In this document: piece after piece, positions 1-6,793 of the stretch
Position numbering within the stretch: the stretch's first letter is position 1
Layout: each line of letters opens with the position of its first letter
DNA from: Oscillospiraceae bacterium
GTDB taxonomy: Bacteria; Bacillota; Clostridia; Oscillospirales; Oscillospiraceae
Length of the DNA: 11,228 bases
Reading direction: 5' to 3'
NCBI GenBank assembly: GCA_016290695.1
Contig: JAEEUX010000061.1
Location: 1-11,228, forward strand
Notes under the pieces: model-generated
Databases searched by the model: none
Told to the model about the DNA's origin: nothing
What the model saw: the letters and a program-made list of their open reading frames with translations, nothing else
Program-made: the position numbers and the translations under genes

Positions 1-1
1 T

Positions 2-541
2 GTAACAAGCGGCATAGCCGAGCTCTTCGGAGCCGGAGTGCCGAAATACGTTTCCGGCTTATCGGGAACGGAGCTTGCGGAGGAGATTTACAGCGCATCC
101 GGAATAAAATGTGTGCTGTCTCCCCCACAAGCCGAATTCTCGTTTTCGCCTGAATACTGGTGCGGATGGACGCTTGCTCTTTATCAGTGGTTCAGCGGAA
201 ACAGCTTTAAACAGATTCTCACACACATAGACGGAGAGTCGCTGTTAAAGCTTTATCCGTCGCTTCACGAAGCCCCGGAGGAGAAAAGCATAGAAACGCT
301 GAATCAGATGATGAAACGAAAAACAGGAGGCTCAAATCTGAAGATTGTCAGGCTTTCAAGCGGTTTGTCACAAAAGGAGCTTTCCGAAAAATCCGGCGTA
401 AACCTCCGAACCTTGCAGCAATATGAGAACAAATCGAAAAACATCAACAAGGCGGCGGCCTCCACTCTTGTCGCGCTTTCCAAAGCGCTTGGATGCAGAA
501 TAGAAGATCTGATGGAAGCGGAATACGTCACAGTCGATTAA
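2..541 (+). CDS. XRE-family helix-turn-helix regulator, 5'-truncated by window edge
   Basis: The reading frame is open to the left edge with no stop, so this is the C-terminal 179 residues of a longer protein. The GTG at 38 is an in-frame internal codon with no ribosome binding site and probably not the start. Residues about 113-171 of the visible part form a Cro/C1-type HTH: a GLSQKELSEKSGV segment (helices 2-3), then LRTLQQYEN and a C-terminal helix ending in LGCRIEDLM. It should bind DNA as a transcriptional regulator; its target is unknown. The part before the HTH contains aromatic-rich segments (EYWCGWTLALYQW; SFKQILTH). From memory this resembles unnamed regulators common in gut Clostridia, where such an N-terminal region precedes an XRE domain. 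The gene converges on tgt with only 2 bases between stop codons, so there is no room for a terminator between them. Confidence is high for the HTH, low for any specific role. Confidence 0.85.
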   Translation, partial: VTSGIAELFGAGVPKYVSGLSGTELAEEIYSASGIKCVLSPPQAEFSFSPEYWCGWTLALYQWFSGNSFKQILTHIDGESLLKLYPSLHEAPEEKSIETLNQMMKRKTGGSNLKIVRLSSGLSQKELSEKSGVNLRTLQQYENKSKNINKAAASTLVALSKALGCRIEDLMEAEYVTVD

Positions 542-543
542 AG

Positions 544-1686
544 TCAGCCTTCGCCGCGTTTTGGCAGGTATTTATCGTAAAACTCCGCTCTGAACTGCTC
601 GTAGCGGTTTTCCTCTATCGCGGCGCGTATCTTCTCCATGAGCTTATTGTAGAAATAGAGATTGTGCATCGCGCCGTGGCGCATGGAGAGAATTTCGCCC
701 GAGGCGAAAAGATGGCGCAGATAGGCGCGGGAATAGCGTCTGCATACGGGGCAGTCGCATTCCTCGTCTATGGGGCGCATATCGTTTTTGTATTTTTCGT
801 TTTTTATGTTCATTACGCCCGACCATGTGAAAAGCTTGCCGTGCCTTCCGTTGCGGGAGGGCATTACGCAGTCGAAGAAATCGACGCCGCGGCGGACGCC
901 CTCGATGATGTTCTCCGGCGTTCCGACGCCCATGAGATAGCGCGGCTTGTCCTGCGGCATTTCCGGGTCGAGCGCTTCGATTATCTCGTACATCTCCTCC
1001 GCCGTTTCGCCGACGGCGAGGCCACCTATCGCGTAGCCGGGGAGGTCGAGCTGGGCTATCTGGCGCATGTGGTTGACGCGAAGGTCTTTGAACACGCCGC
1101 CCTGGTTAATGCCGAAAAGCATCTGCCCCGGGTTCACGGCGCCGTCCATGGAATTGAGGCGCGCAAGCTCCTCCTTGCAGCGGACGAGCCAGCGGTAAGT
1201 CCTGTCGCAGCTATTTTTGAAATATTCGTAGGGCGAGGGTATCTCCACGCATTCGTCGAAGGCCATGGCTATATCCGAGCCGAGGCGGGACTGAACGAGC
1301 ATACTCTCCTCCGGCCCCATGAAAATCTTCCGCCCGTCGATATAGGAGCGGAAGGTAACGCCGTTTTCCTTGATGTTCTTTTTCTCCGCGAGAGAATAGA
1401 CCTGAAAGCCGCCGCTGTCCGTGAGGATAGGTCGCTTCCAGTCCATGAACTTATGCAGGCCGCCGCAGTCGCGCACAAGCTCCGCGCCGGGGCGCAGATG
1501 GAGGTGGTAGGTGTTTGAAAGTTCTATCTGGCAGCCGATGTTTTCAAGGTCCTCGCTCGAAAGGCCGCCCTTGATAGCCGCCTGTGTGCCCACGTTCATG
1601 AACACGGGGGTCTGCGCCGTCCCGTGCGGGCAGGAAAATTCGCCGCGCCGGGCGTGGCCGTCTTTGTTGATGATTTTAAATGACAT
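544..1686 (-). CDS. tgt: tRNA-guanine(34) transglycosylase (Tgt)
   Basis: This enzyme exchanges guanine-34 in the GUN anticodons of tRNA-Asp, -Asn, -His and -Tyr for preQ1, the committed step of queuosine formation (EC 2.4.2.29). At 380 residues it has normal bacterial length. Visible signatures are DSGGFQ with the general acid/base Asp90, the nucleophile Asp272 in VDFFDCVMPSRNGRHG, and the zinc site Cys310, Cys312, Cys315 and His341, spaced as in the E. coli enzyme. Cys146 (FDECVEIP) and Val225 (LAVGE) correspond to the bacterial-type pocket residues associated with preQ1 rather than queuine. The ATG start is supported by AAGGAA at 1693-1698, six bases upstream. It lies 89 bp downstream of queA on the same strand, whose product acts two enzymatic contexts later on the same tRNA base. 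Assignment is very secure; choice of preQ1 over queuine is inferred from the pocket residues and the queA neighbour. Confidence 0.97.
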   Translation of the reverse strand: MSFKIINKDGHARRGEFSCPHGTAQTPVFMNVGTQAAIKGGLSSEDLENIGCQIELSNTYHLHLRPGAELVRDCGGLHKFMDWKRPILTDSGGFQVYSLAEKKNIKENGVTFRSYIDGRKIFMGPEESMLVQSRLGSDIAMAFDECVEIPSPYEYFKNSCDRTYRWLVRCKEELARLNSMDGAVNPGQMLFGINQGGVFKDLRVNHMRQIAQLDLPGYAIGGLAVGETAEEMYEIIEALDPEMPQDKPRYLMGVGTPENIIEGVRRGVDFFDCVMPSRNGRHGKLFTWSGVMNIKNEKYKNDMRPIDEECDCPVCRRYSRAYLRHLFASGEILSMRHGAMHNLYFYNKLMEKIRAAIEENRYEQFRAEFYDKYLPKRGEG

Positions 1687-1735
1687 AGTATGTTCCTTAT
1701 TTGTTTCGTAGTATGAAAAACTGAAGAATTCTCAA

Positions 1736-1763
1736 TTAATATATATGGGTCAAGAGCATTCAA
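1736..1763 (-). promoter_or_regulatory. possible weak promoter in the queA-tgt gap
   Basis: On the minus strand TTGAAT (1763-1758) is followed after 16 bp by TATTAA (1741-1736), about 50 bases before the tgt start. The gap is AT-rich. This could give tgt extra transcription apart from the spoIID-queA unit. Both boxes deviate from consensus, and AT-rich spacers often produce such matches, so support is weak. A short imperfect stem (AAGGGC with GCTCTT, one G-U) overlaps it and is not convincing as a terminator. Confidence 0.25.
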
Positions 1764-1775
1764 AGCCCTTTATAT

Positions 1776-2798
1776 TCAGCTTATCAGCATCGCGTCCCCA
1801 AAGCTGAAAAATCTGTACCTTTCTTCCACCGCCCTTTTATAGGCGGCCATAACGTGCTCTCTGCCGGCAAAGGCCGAAACGAGCATGATAAGCGTGCTTT
1901 CGGGGAGGTGGAAATTTGTTATGAGGCCGTCTATGCATTTAAACTTATAGCCCGGATAGATGAAAATATTTATCCAGTCCGAAAATTCGCGCAGCAGCCC
2001 AGCTTCGTCGCTCACGGCTTCAAGCGTGCGGCAGCTTGTGGTTCCGCAGGCTATTACGCGCCTGCCTTCCCTCTTCGCGCGGTTTATCTTCTCGGCGGTG
2101 TCCTTGTCTATCACGCAATACTCCGCGTGCATTTCGTGGTTTTCAAGCTCCTCCTCCTTGACGGGGCGGAAGGTGCCGAGGCCGACGTGCAGCGTGAGGA
2201 AGCATACCTCTACGCCCTTTGCTCTGAGCTTATCCAAAAGCTCAGGCGTGAAATGGAGCCCCGCCGTGGGAGCCGCCGCCGAGCCGAGATTTTTCGAGTA
2301 AACCGTCTGATAGCGCTCCGAATCCTTCAATTCCTCGGTAATGTATGGCGGCAGCGGCATTTTGCCGAGCGCTTCCAGTATTTCGAGGAATATACCCTCA
2401 TACTCAAACTGTATGAGCTTGTTGCCGCCCGGGAGCTTATCGAGCACGACGGCGTTCAGCCGCCCATCGCCGAAGGAAATACGCACCCCAGGGTTAGTTT
2501 TGCGCCCCGGTCTTGTGAGACATTCCCACTTGCCGCCGCCCTTATCGTTAAGCAGCAGCACCTCGACTGCGCCGCCCGTTTCGCGCTTTCCGAAGAGACG
2601 CGCGGGGATAACGCGGGAATCGTTAAGAACGAGGCAGTCCCCCGCCTTTAAAAAATCCGGTAGCTCATAAAACATTCTGTCCTCAGTCTCGCCCGTGGCT
2701 CTGTCAAGCAGCATCAGGCGGGAATGGTCGCGCTTTTCAAGAGGAGTCTGAGCAATCAGCTCCTGCGGTAATTCATAATAAAAATCGCTGGTTTTCAT
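1776..2798 (-). CDS. queA: S-adenosylmethionine:tRNA ribosyltransferase-isomerase (QueA)
   Basis: QueA transfers and isomerises the ribosyl group of S-adenosylmethionine onto preQ1 in tRNA, giving epoxyqueuosine (EC 2.4.99.17); it is cytoplasmic. The 340 residues match the usual 340-ish length. Family motifs are visible in order: NDSRVIPARLFG near residues 59-70, SAAAPTAGLHFT at 173-184, HVGLGTFRPV at 204-213, FIYPGYKFKCIDGLITNFHLP around 279-299, MLVSAFAG at 305-312 and the C-terminal YRFFSFGDAMLI. The ATG overlaps the stop of the upstream spoIID-like gene as ATGA (2795-2798). The bases before it offer only a weak GGGG-type ribosome binding site, so translation is probably coupled to that gene. 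tgt follows on the same strand. De novo preQ1 genes are not in the window. Confidence 0.97.
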   Translation of the reverse strand: MKTSDFYYELPQELIAQTPLEKRDHSRLMLLDRATGETEDRMFYELPDFLKAGDCLVLNDSRVIPARLFGKRETGGAVEVLLLNDKGGGKWECLTRPGRKTNPGVRISFGDGRLNAVVLDKLPGGNKLIQFEYEGIFLEILEALGKMPLPPYITEELKDSERYQTVYSKNLGSAAAPTAGLHFTPELLDKLRAKGVEVCFLTLHVGLGTFRPVKEEELENHEMHAEYCVIDKDTAEKINRAKREGRRVIACGTTSCRTLEAVSDEAGLLREFSDWINIFIYPGYKFKCIDGLITNFHLPESTLIMLVSAFAGREHVMAAYKRAVEERYRFFSFGDAMLIS

Positions 2799-4498
2799 CC
2801 GATAGTAACCCCGGTATAATAGAATTTGAGAATATCCTCATAGCTGTAGCCAAGCTCCGCCATAGCCTTTGCGCCGAACTGGCTCATGCCGACGTTATGG
2901 CCCCAGCCGGAGCCGGAAATGACGTATTTATCGCCGGTAAGCGTTTTTCCTCCGCCCGCGATGGAAAGGCTCTCCGTTCCGCCGGAGCTTATTACGCTTA
3001 TCGACGAGGAAGGAATTTCAGCCCTTTCCCCTCCTGCGCCAATGGCGTAGACAGGCTCGGAGGTATCGAGCGTATCGGCGGCGCTGTTTACGTAAATCGA
3101 GCTCGTGCCGCCCTCCCCGTCGCCCGTTGTCACGGTAAAATGCATACTGTATGTATATTTGCCATAAGTATTGCTGTAGAGGATGGAGCTGGCGTTATAT
3201 TTCTTGAAGGTCCAGCTTTTGCCGCTGGAATCGGTGAATTTAAGGGAATAGATGTTCCCCGAGCGTGTATACTCCGGCGTGACGCTCACTATCTGCGAGC
3301 AGTTATAGCCCTTGAGCTTGAGTATGCCCGTTATATCGTCCGCCGTATAGGTAAATTTCCAGTCGGCTTTGCCCGTGTTTACATACTGTTCGTAGGGGTC
3401 GGCCACGCCGCGAAGATAGGGTATTGCTTCCTCGAAGACGTTTTCGCTGTCCTCAGTCGCGCCGCCGTCCGACGAGAAATAATAAGTCTCGCAGAGTTCT
3501 CCGTTATAAGTAAGGTACATGCCCGCTGTTTCGTCCACGGCGCGGTCGCTGCCCTCGCCTGCGGCGTTCGTTCCGCGATAGGCCTGACAGTGGGTGGAGT
3601 TGCAGAGGTCGAAGCCGTTTGAGGCATGGTTATTTATATGCGAGGCGGCGTAGGTCCTCGCGCAGACGGCCTGCGCCTTGAGCGCCTCGATGGGCCACTC
3701 GGTGTTCATCTCATAGGGCACGACGCCCTTGACGTAATCCTCCACGTCGATGAAATTGACTACCGTGATGTTCTTCCCTGTGAGGCGGGCGTACTGGAAC
3801 GCGCCGTAGTATTTGTAACCCTTGAACCAGGTCTGCGGGTTTTCGCCGCTTTCGTCCTTCCTCGGCATAACGGCGAGGGAGGCGCTCGTCCCGTAATCGA
3901 ACTGGAAAAGGACCTCGGTAGTCCCCGTGGCGACGACGGTAACGCAGTTGGAGCTTGCCGTCATGGGCGTTCCATCAATGCCGCGCTCATAGGCAGCAGT
4001 CTCGGCGGCGCCATAGGATGAATAGCTGCCCGCGCAGACGTACCACGCGCCGTTATGGAACGCGACGAAGGAATTATTGTAGCCCGCGCACTGTTCCTTT
4101 GCCTCGGCAAAGCTGTAAAACTCGCGGTTTACGCGGATATGGTAGCAGCCGATGGCCTCATAGCTGCCAGACGGCGCCTCGTCATAATACTTGCCGCCGG
4201 AAAGGTACATTGTCCAGTCCTTCATCATTGTGAGCTTGGTGTTATCCGTTTCGCCGACGGCGTGGAATTCGCGGTTCTGGTCGAAATAGCCGAAGGTAAA
4301 GCCGGAGCCGACGCTGTTTTCAAGGTTGGCCGAGCTGAGAGCCTCGTCGCCGTAATACAGGCCGATGCGCAGCGTCGTGTAGGGGTTTACGTATTCTCCG
4401 TGTGCAGCCGAGGGCGCGGCGGAAAGCAGCGCCGAGAAGCCGAAGAATGCCGCGGCGAAGAGCGAAAGGAGCCGCGTCCTGAATTTTCGTGTTTTCAT
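2795..4498 (-). CDS. secreted SpoIID/LytB-domain protein with SPOR-like insert
   Basis: This is a probable cell-wall lytic transglycosylase of the SpoIID/LytB family, which cleaves denuded glycan strands during engulfment in spore formers. Residues 1-33 look like a signal peptide (basic MKTRKFRTR, a hydrophobic run, then SAAPSAAHG). The SpoIID core starts near 245. It carries DVEDYVKGVVPYEM with the likely catalytic Glu263, then KAQAVCARTYA. Candidate zinc ligands His291, Cys299, His303 and Cys304 lie around DLCNSTHCQAY, and the C-terminal GWGHNVGMSQFGA box ends the domain. Residues about 118-175 resemble a SPOR fold (YHIRVN, AEAKEQC, then WYVCAGSYSSYGAAETAA), which would bind denuded glycan. 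At 567 residues it is much longer than B. subtilis SpoIID (about 340), and a low-complexity Ser/Gly-rich stretch sits at 460-520. I chose the ATG at 4498 because GAGGA lies 8 bases upstream; the in-frame ATG at 4513 has no ribosome binding site. Whether it is the true sporulation SpoIID or a paralogue cannot be told. Confidence 0.92.
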   Translation of the reverse strand: MKTRKFRTRLLSLFAAAFFGFSALLSAAPSAAHGEYVNPYTTLRIGLYYGDEALSSANLENSVGSGFTFGYFDQNREFHAVGETDNTKLTMMKDWTMYLSGGKYYDEAPSGSYEAIGCYHIRVNREFYSFAEAKEQCAGYNNSFVAFHNGAWYVCAGSYSSYGAAETAAYERGIDGTPMTASSNCVTVVATGTTEVLFQFDYGTSASLAVMPRKDESGENPQTWFKGYKYYGAFQYARLTGKNITVVNFIDVEDYVKGVVPYEMNTEWPIEALKAQAVCARTYAASHINNHASNGFDLCNSTHCQAYRGTNAAGEGSDRAVDETAGMYLTYNGELCETYYFSSDGGATEDSENVFEEAIPYLRGVADPYEQYVNTGKADWKFTYTADDITGILKLKGYNCSQIVSVTPEYTRSGNIYSLKFTDSSGKSWTFKKYNASSILYSNTYGKYTYSMHFTVTTGDGEGGTSSIYVNSAADTLDTSEPVYAIGAGGERAEIPSSSISVISSGGTESLSIAGGGKTLTGDKYVISGSGWGHNVGMSQFGAKAMAELGYSYEDILKFYYTGVTIG

Positions 4499-4506
4499 CT
4501 TGGAAA

Positions 4507-4511
4507 TCCTC
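4507..4511 (-). promoter_or_regulatory. ribosome binding site deciding the spoIID-like start
   Basis: On the minus strand GAGGA occupies this position and is followed after 8 bases by ATG at 4498-4496. It overlaps the alternative upstream ATG at 4513, which itself has only an AT-rich stretch in front. This favours the shorter, 567-residue protein. Confidence 0.6.
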
Positions 4512-4532
4512 ATGATTTAGTCATTTATACAA

Positions 4533-4561
4533 TTGACACGAGCTAAACTGTCTGCTATTAT
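4533..4561 (+). promoter_or_regulatory. sigma-A-type promoter for asd-dapA-dapB
   Basis: TTGACA at 4533-4538 (perfect -35) is separated by exactly 17 bp from TATTAT at 4556-4561 (-10, one mismatch to TATAAT). Transcription would begin near 4568 and give a leader of about 140 bases before asd. The leader is AT-rich and holds a modest possible hairpin (4622-4628 with 4647-4653, one G-U). It is shorter than, and does not resemble, a lysine riboswitch. The -10 overlaps the opposite-strand -10 proposed for the spoIID-like gene. Confidence 0.7.
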
Positions 4562-4575
4562 ATTGAGAATAATAG
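4555..4575. repeat. short inverted repeat over the divergent promoters
   Basis: CTATTAT (4555-4561) is repeated inverted as ATAATAG (4569-4575) around a 7-base centre, and a direct repeat TTCAA-TA-TTCAA follows at 4576-4587. The left arm covers the -10 region on both strands. It could be an operator for a dimeric repressor, or chance symmetry in AT-rich DNA. Confidence 0.35.
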
Positions 4576-4587
4576 TTCAATATTCAA
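4557..4587 (-). promoter_or_regulatory. possible promoter for the spoIID-queA-tgt unit
   Basis: On the minus strand a perfect TATAAT lies at 4562-4557, and TTGAAT lies at 4587-4582 with a 19 bp spacer, somewhat longer than optimal. A second TTGAAC (4580-4575) is too close at 12 bp. Transcription would start near 4550, about 50 bases before the spoIID-like ATG. A sporulation sigma factor could instead be used, in which case these boxes would not be the real signal. Confidence 0.45.
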
Positions 4588-4695
4588 CACAGTATTCTTG
4601 TCCCATTATACCAAATTATCGCGGTTTTGCAAGACAATATGCGCTAAGAACCGACATTTACACCTTTATACATAATATGGATATTAATCTGCAAG

Positions 4696-4701
4696 AGGAG
4701 G
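4696..4701 (+). promoter_or_regulatory. strong ribosome binding site before the TTG start of asd
   Basis: A perfect AGGAGG lies 7 bases before the TTG at 4709. It fixes the start at a TTG codon, giving the family-typical N-terminus MEKYKVGIIGATG. Confidence 0.85.
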
Positions 4702-4708
4702 ATTCATC

Positions 4709-5794
4709 TTGGAAAAATACAAAGTTGGCATCATCGGCGCGACCGGAATGGTCGGCCAGCGTTTTATCACGCTTATCTCCGGACACCCCTGGTTTGAGCT
4801 TACCGTCCTCGCGGCGAGCGCCCGCAGCGCGGGAAAGACGTATGAGGAGGCCGTTTCGGGCCGTTGGGCTATGGAGGCGCCGCTCCCTGAGGAAGCAAAG
4901 ACGATGATCGTGCGCGACGCTGTGGGCGAGGCGGAGAAGATCGCCGCCGAGGTCGATTTCGTGTTCTGCGCCGTCGATATGAAAAAGGACGAGATCCGCG
5001 CCCTCGAGGAGAAGTACGCAAAGCTCGAATGCCCCGTCGTATCCAATAACAGCGCCAACCGCTGGACTCCGGACGTTCCCATGGTCGTCCCCGAGCTCAA
5101 CCCCGAGCACCTTGCCGTTATCGAGGCGCAGAAGAAGCGTCTCGGTACGAAGCGCGGCTTCATCGCCGTCAAGTCCAACTGCTCTATCCAGAACTACGTT
5201 CCCGCGCTGCATCCCATGCGCGAGTTCGGCATAAACAAGATCCTCGTCTGCACCTATCAGGCCATTTCCGGCGCGGGAAAGACCTTTGAGCGCTGGCCCG
5301 AGATGATAGACAATGTCATCCCCTACATAGGCGGAGAGGAAGAAAAATCCGAGCAGGAGCCGCTTAAAATCTGGGGCACCGTTCAGAACGGCGAGATAGT
5401 CAAGGCTGCCGCCCCTGCCATCACCGCCCAGTGCATTCGCGTCCCCGTAACTAACGGGCACATGTCCGCCACCTTCGTAAGCTTCGACAAAAAGCCCACC
5501 GAGGAGGATTTCATCAGCCGCTGGGCATCCTTCAAGGGCCGCGCGCAGGAGCTTCAGCTTCCCTCCGCGCCCAAGCAGTTCCTCCATTATTTCACCGAAA
5601 ACGACAGACCGCAGACCAAGTCCGAGCGTGAGCTTGAGCATGGCATGGCGGTATCCATCGGCCGCCTTCGCCCCGACACGCAGTACGATTACAAGTTCGT
5701 CGCGCTGTCTCACAACACGCTCAGAGGCGCTGCGGGCGGCGCCGTTCTCCTTGCGGAGCTTCTCTGCGCCGAGAACTACATCACAAGGAAGTAA
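4709..5794 (+). CDS. asd: aspartate-semialdehyde dehydrogenase
   Basis: It reduces L-aspartyl-4-phosphate to L-aspartate-4-semialdehyde with NADPH (EC 1.2.1.11), the branch point toward diaminopimelate/lysine and toward threonine/methionine. The 361-residue protein opens with the nucleotide-binding loop GATGMVGQ (10-17). It has catalytic Cys158 in KSNCSIQNY and the likely catalytic base His251 in RVPVTNGHM. Sequence details such as SNNSANRW and the C-terminal HNTLRGAAGGAVL suggest the archaeal/fungal-like subfamily rather than the E. coli type. Translation begins at TTG, justified by AGGAGG 7 bases upstream and by the N-terminal motif starting at once. It heads a same-strand operon with dapA (27 bp gap) and dapB, the next two enzymes of the pathway, so it probably serves diaminopimelate synthesis above all. 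The promoter at 4533-4561 should drive the set. Confidence 0.97.
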   Translation: MEKYKVGIIGATGMVGQRFITLISGHPWFELTVLAASARSAGKTYEEAVSGRWAMEAPLPEEAKTMIVRDAVGEAEKIAAEVDFVFCAVDMKKDEIRALEEKYAKLECPVVSNNSANRWTPDVPMVVPELNPEHLAVIEAQKKRLGTKRGFIAVKSNCSIQNYVPALHPMREFGINKILVCTYQAISGAGKTFERWPEMIDNVIPYIGGEEEKSEQEPLKIWGTVQNGEIVKAAAPAITAQCIRVPVTNGHMSATFVSFDKKPTEEDFISRWASFKGRAQELQLPSAPKQFLHYFTENDRPQTKSERELEHGMAVSIGRLRPDTQYDYKFVALSHNTLRGAAGGAVLLAELLCAENYITRK

Positions 5795-5821
5795 TAATCC
5801 CACGCTATAAGGAGGCTATTT

Positions 5822-6715
5822 ATGAAACAGCCATTGTTTAAAGGCTCCGCCACGGCTCTTATCACCCCGTTCAAGGACGGAAAGGTCAATTACGAAGCCA
5901 TGAAGCGCATCATTGACGAGCAGATAAACGGTGGTACCGCCGCCCTCGTAGTATGCGGAACCACAGGTGAAAGCGCGACTCAGACCCTTGAGGAGCACAT
6001 GGAAACCGTCGATTTCTGCGCCAAATACGCTGCCGGACGCATTACCATCATCGCCGGCGCGGGCAGCAACGACACTGCCGCCGCCGTCATGCTCAGCAAG
6101 CACGCCGAGGAATCCGGCGCGGACGGTTTGCTCGTCGTTACTCCCTACTACAACAAGGCGACGCAGAAGGGCCTTATCCGCCATTATAACGCGATTGCCG
6201 ACAGCGTAAACGTCCCCATAATTCTCTATAACGTCCCCGGGCGCACAGGCTGCGGCTTCACCGCGGAGACCTACCGCGAGCTTTCCAAGCATCCCAATAT
6301 CATCGGCGTAAAGGAAGCCAGCGGAAACCTCTCTCTCGTGAACGAAACGAGAGCCATCTGCGACGATGATTTTTATATCTGGAGCGGCGACGACGCGCTT
6401 ACCCTCCCCATGATGGCAATGGGCGCTCAGGGCGTTATCTCGGTGCTGGCCAACTTCCTCCCGCAGGTAATGAGCGATATCTGCGCGCTCTGCTTCAAGA
6501 ACGATTTTAAGTCCGCGCGCGAGCTCAATTACAAATATATCCACCTCATGAACGCCATGTTCTGCGAGGTCAACCCCATCCCGGTAAAGACCGCGATGAA
6601 CCTTCTCGGTTACGACGCGGGCGAGCTTCGTCTCCCCCTCTGCGAGATGGAGCCCAAGAACCTTGAAAAGCTCAAGGCCGAGCTTGTAAACGTCGGGCTC
6701 AAGCTCGTTAAGTAA
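5822..6715 (+). CDS. dapA: 4-hydroxy-tetrahydrodipicolinate synthase
   Basis: DapA condenses pyruvate with aspartate semialdehyde (EC 4.3.3.7), the first committed step of diaminopimelate and lysine synthesis. It is a class I aldolase-type TIM barrel of 297 residues, normal length. The Schiff-base lysine is Lys164 in GVKEASG. The triad-type residues are Thr47/Thr48 (CGTTGES), Tyr136 (YNVPGRTG, with Arg141 binding substrate) and Tyr110 (TPYYNK). In the feedback pocket, equivalents of E. coli Ser48, Ala49, His56, Asn80 and Tyr106 are present (Ser51, Ala52, His59, Asn83, Tyr109), but His53 is Leu56 and Glu84 is Ala87, so lysine inhibition may be altered. AAGGAGG lies 6 bases before the ATG. It sits between asd and dapB; a strong hairpin follows the stop codon. 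Confidence 0.97.
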   Translation: MKQPLFKGSATALITPFKDGKVNYEAMKRIIDEQINGGTAALVVCGTTGESATQTLEEHMETVDFCAKYAAGRITIIAGAGSNDTAAAVMLSKHAEESGADGLLVVTPYYNKATQKGLIRHYNAIADSVNVPIILYNVPGRTGCGFTAETYRELSKHPNIIGVKEASGNLSLVNETRAICDDDFYIWSGDDALTLPMMAMGAQGVISVLANFLPQVMSDICALCFKNDFKSARELNYKYIHLMNAMFCEVNPIPVKTAMNLLGYDAGELRLPLCEMEPKNLEKLKAELVNVGLKLVK

Positions 6716-6734
6716 GTTATAATCCATTAATAAC

Positions 6735-6769
6735 GCCGGATAATTTTCGCCATACGGGAATTATCCGGC
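6735..6769 (+). repeat. strong hairpin between dapA and dapB
   Basis: GCCGGATAATT (6735-6745) is matched by a perfect inverted copy at 6759-6769. Pairing can continue inward by two G-U and two G-C pairs, leaving a 5-base loop CCATA. No run of T follows (ATTACTAAAG instead), so it is not a standard terminator. It lies 19 bases after the dapA stop and ends about 12 bases before the dapB ribosome binding site. It could protect the dapA 3' end, mark a cleavage site, reduce dapB expression, or be a copy of a dispersed palindromic repeat. No second copy occurs in the window. Confidence 0.8.
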
Positions 6770-6793
6770 AATTACTAAAGAGAGGGATAAAGA

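Noticed and set aside
493..1518. 341-residue open frame on the plus strand
   Set aside because: It lies opposite tgt, whose catalytic and zinc residues are intact. The frame has no ribosome binding site and no recognisable motif.
1687..1775. PreQ1 riboswitch before tgt
   Set aside because: No small pseudoknot pattern with the C-rich loop and A-rich tail of preQ1-I is visible here or before the spoIID-like gene.
4568..4708. Lysine riboswitch in the asd leader
   Set aside because: The leader is about 140 bases, AT-rich, and lacks the conserved purine-rich core and the terminator stem of an L box. Only one modest hairpin is visible.
4658..5803. 381-residue open frame on the minus strand
   Set aside because: It is the antisense frame of asd in GC-rich codons; the asd frame carries all family motifs and a perfect ribosome binding site.
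5816..6727. 303-residue open frame on the minus strand
   Set aside because: It mirrors dapA almost exactly and has no family signature of its own.
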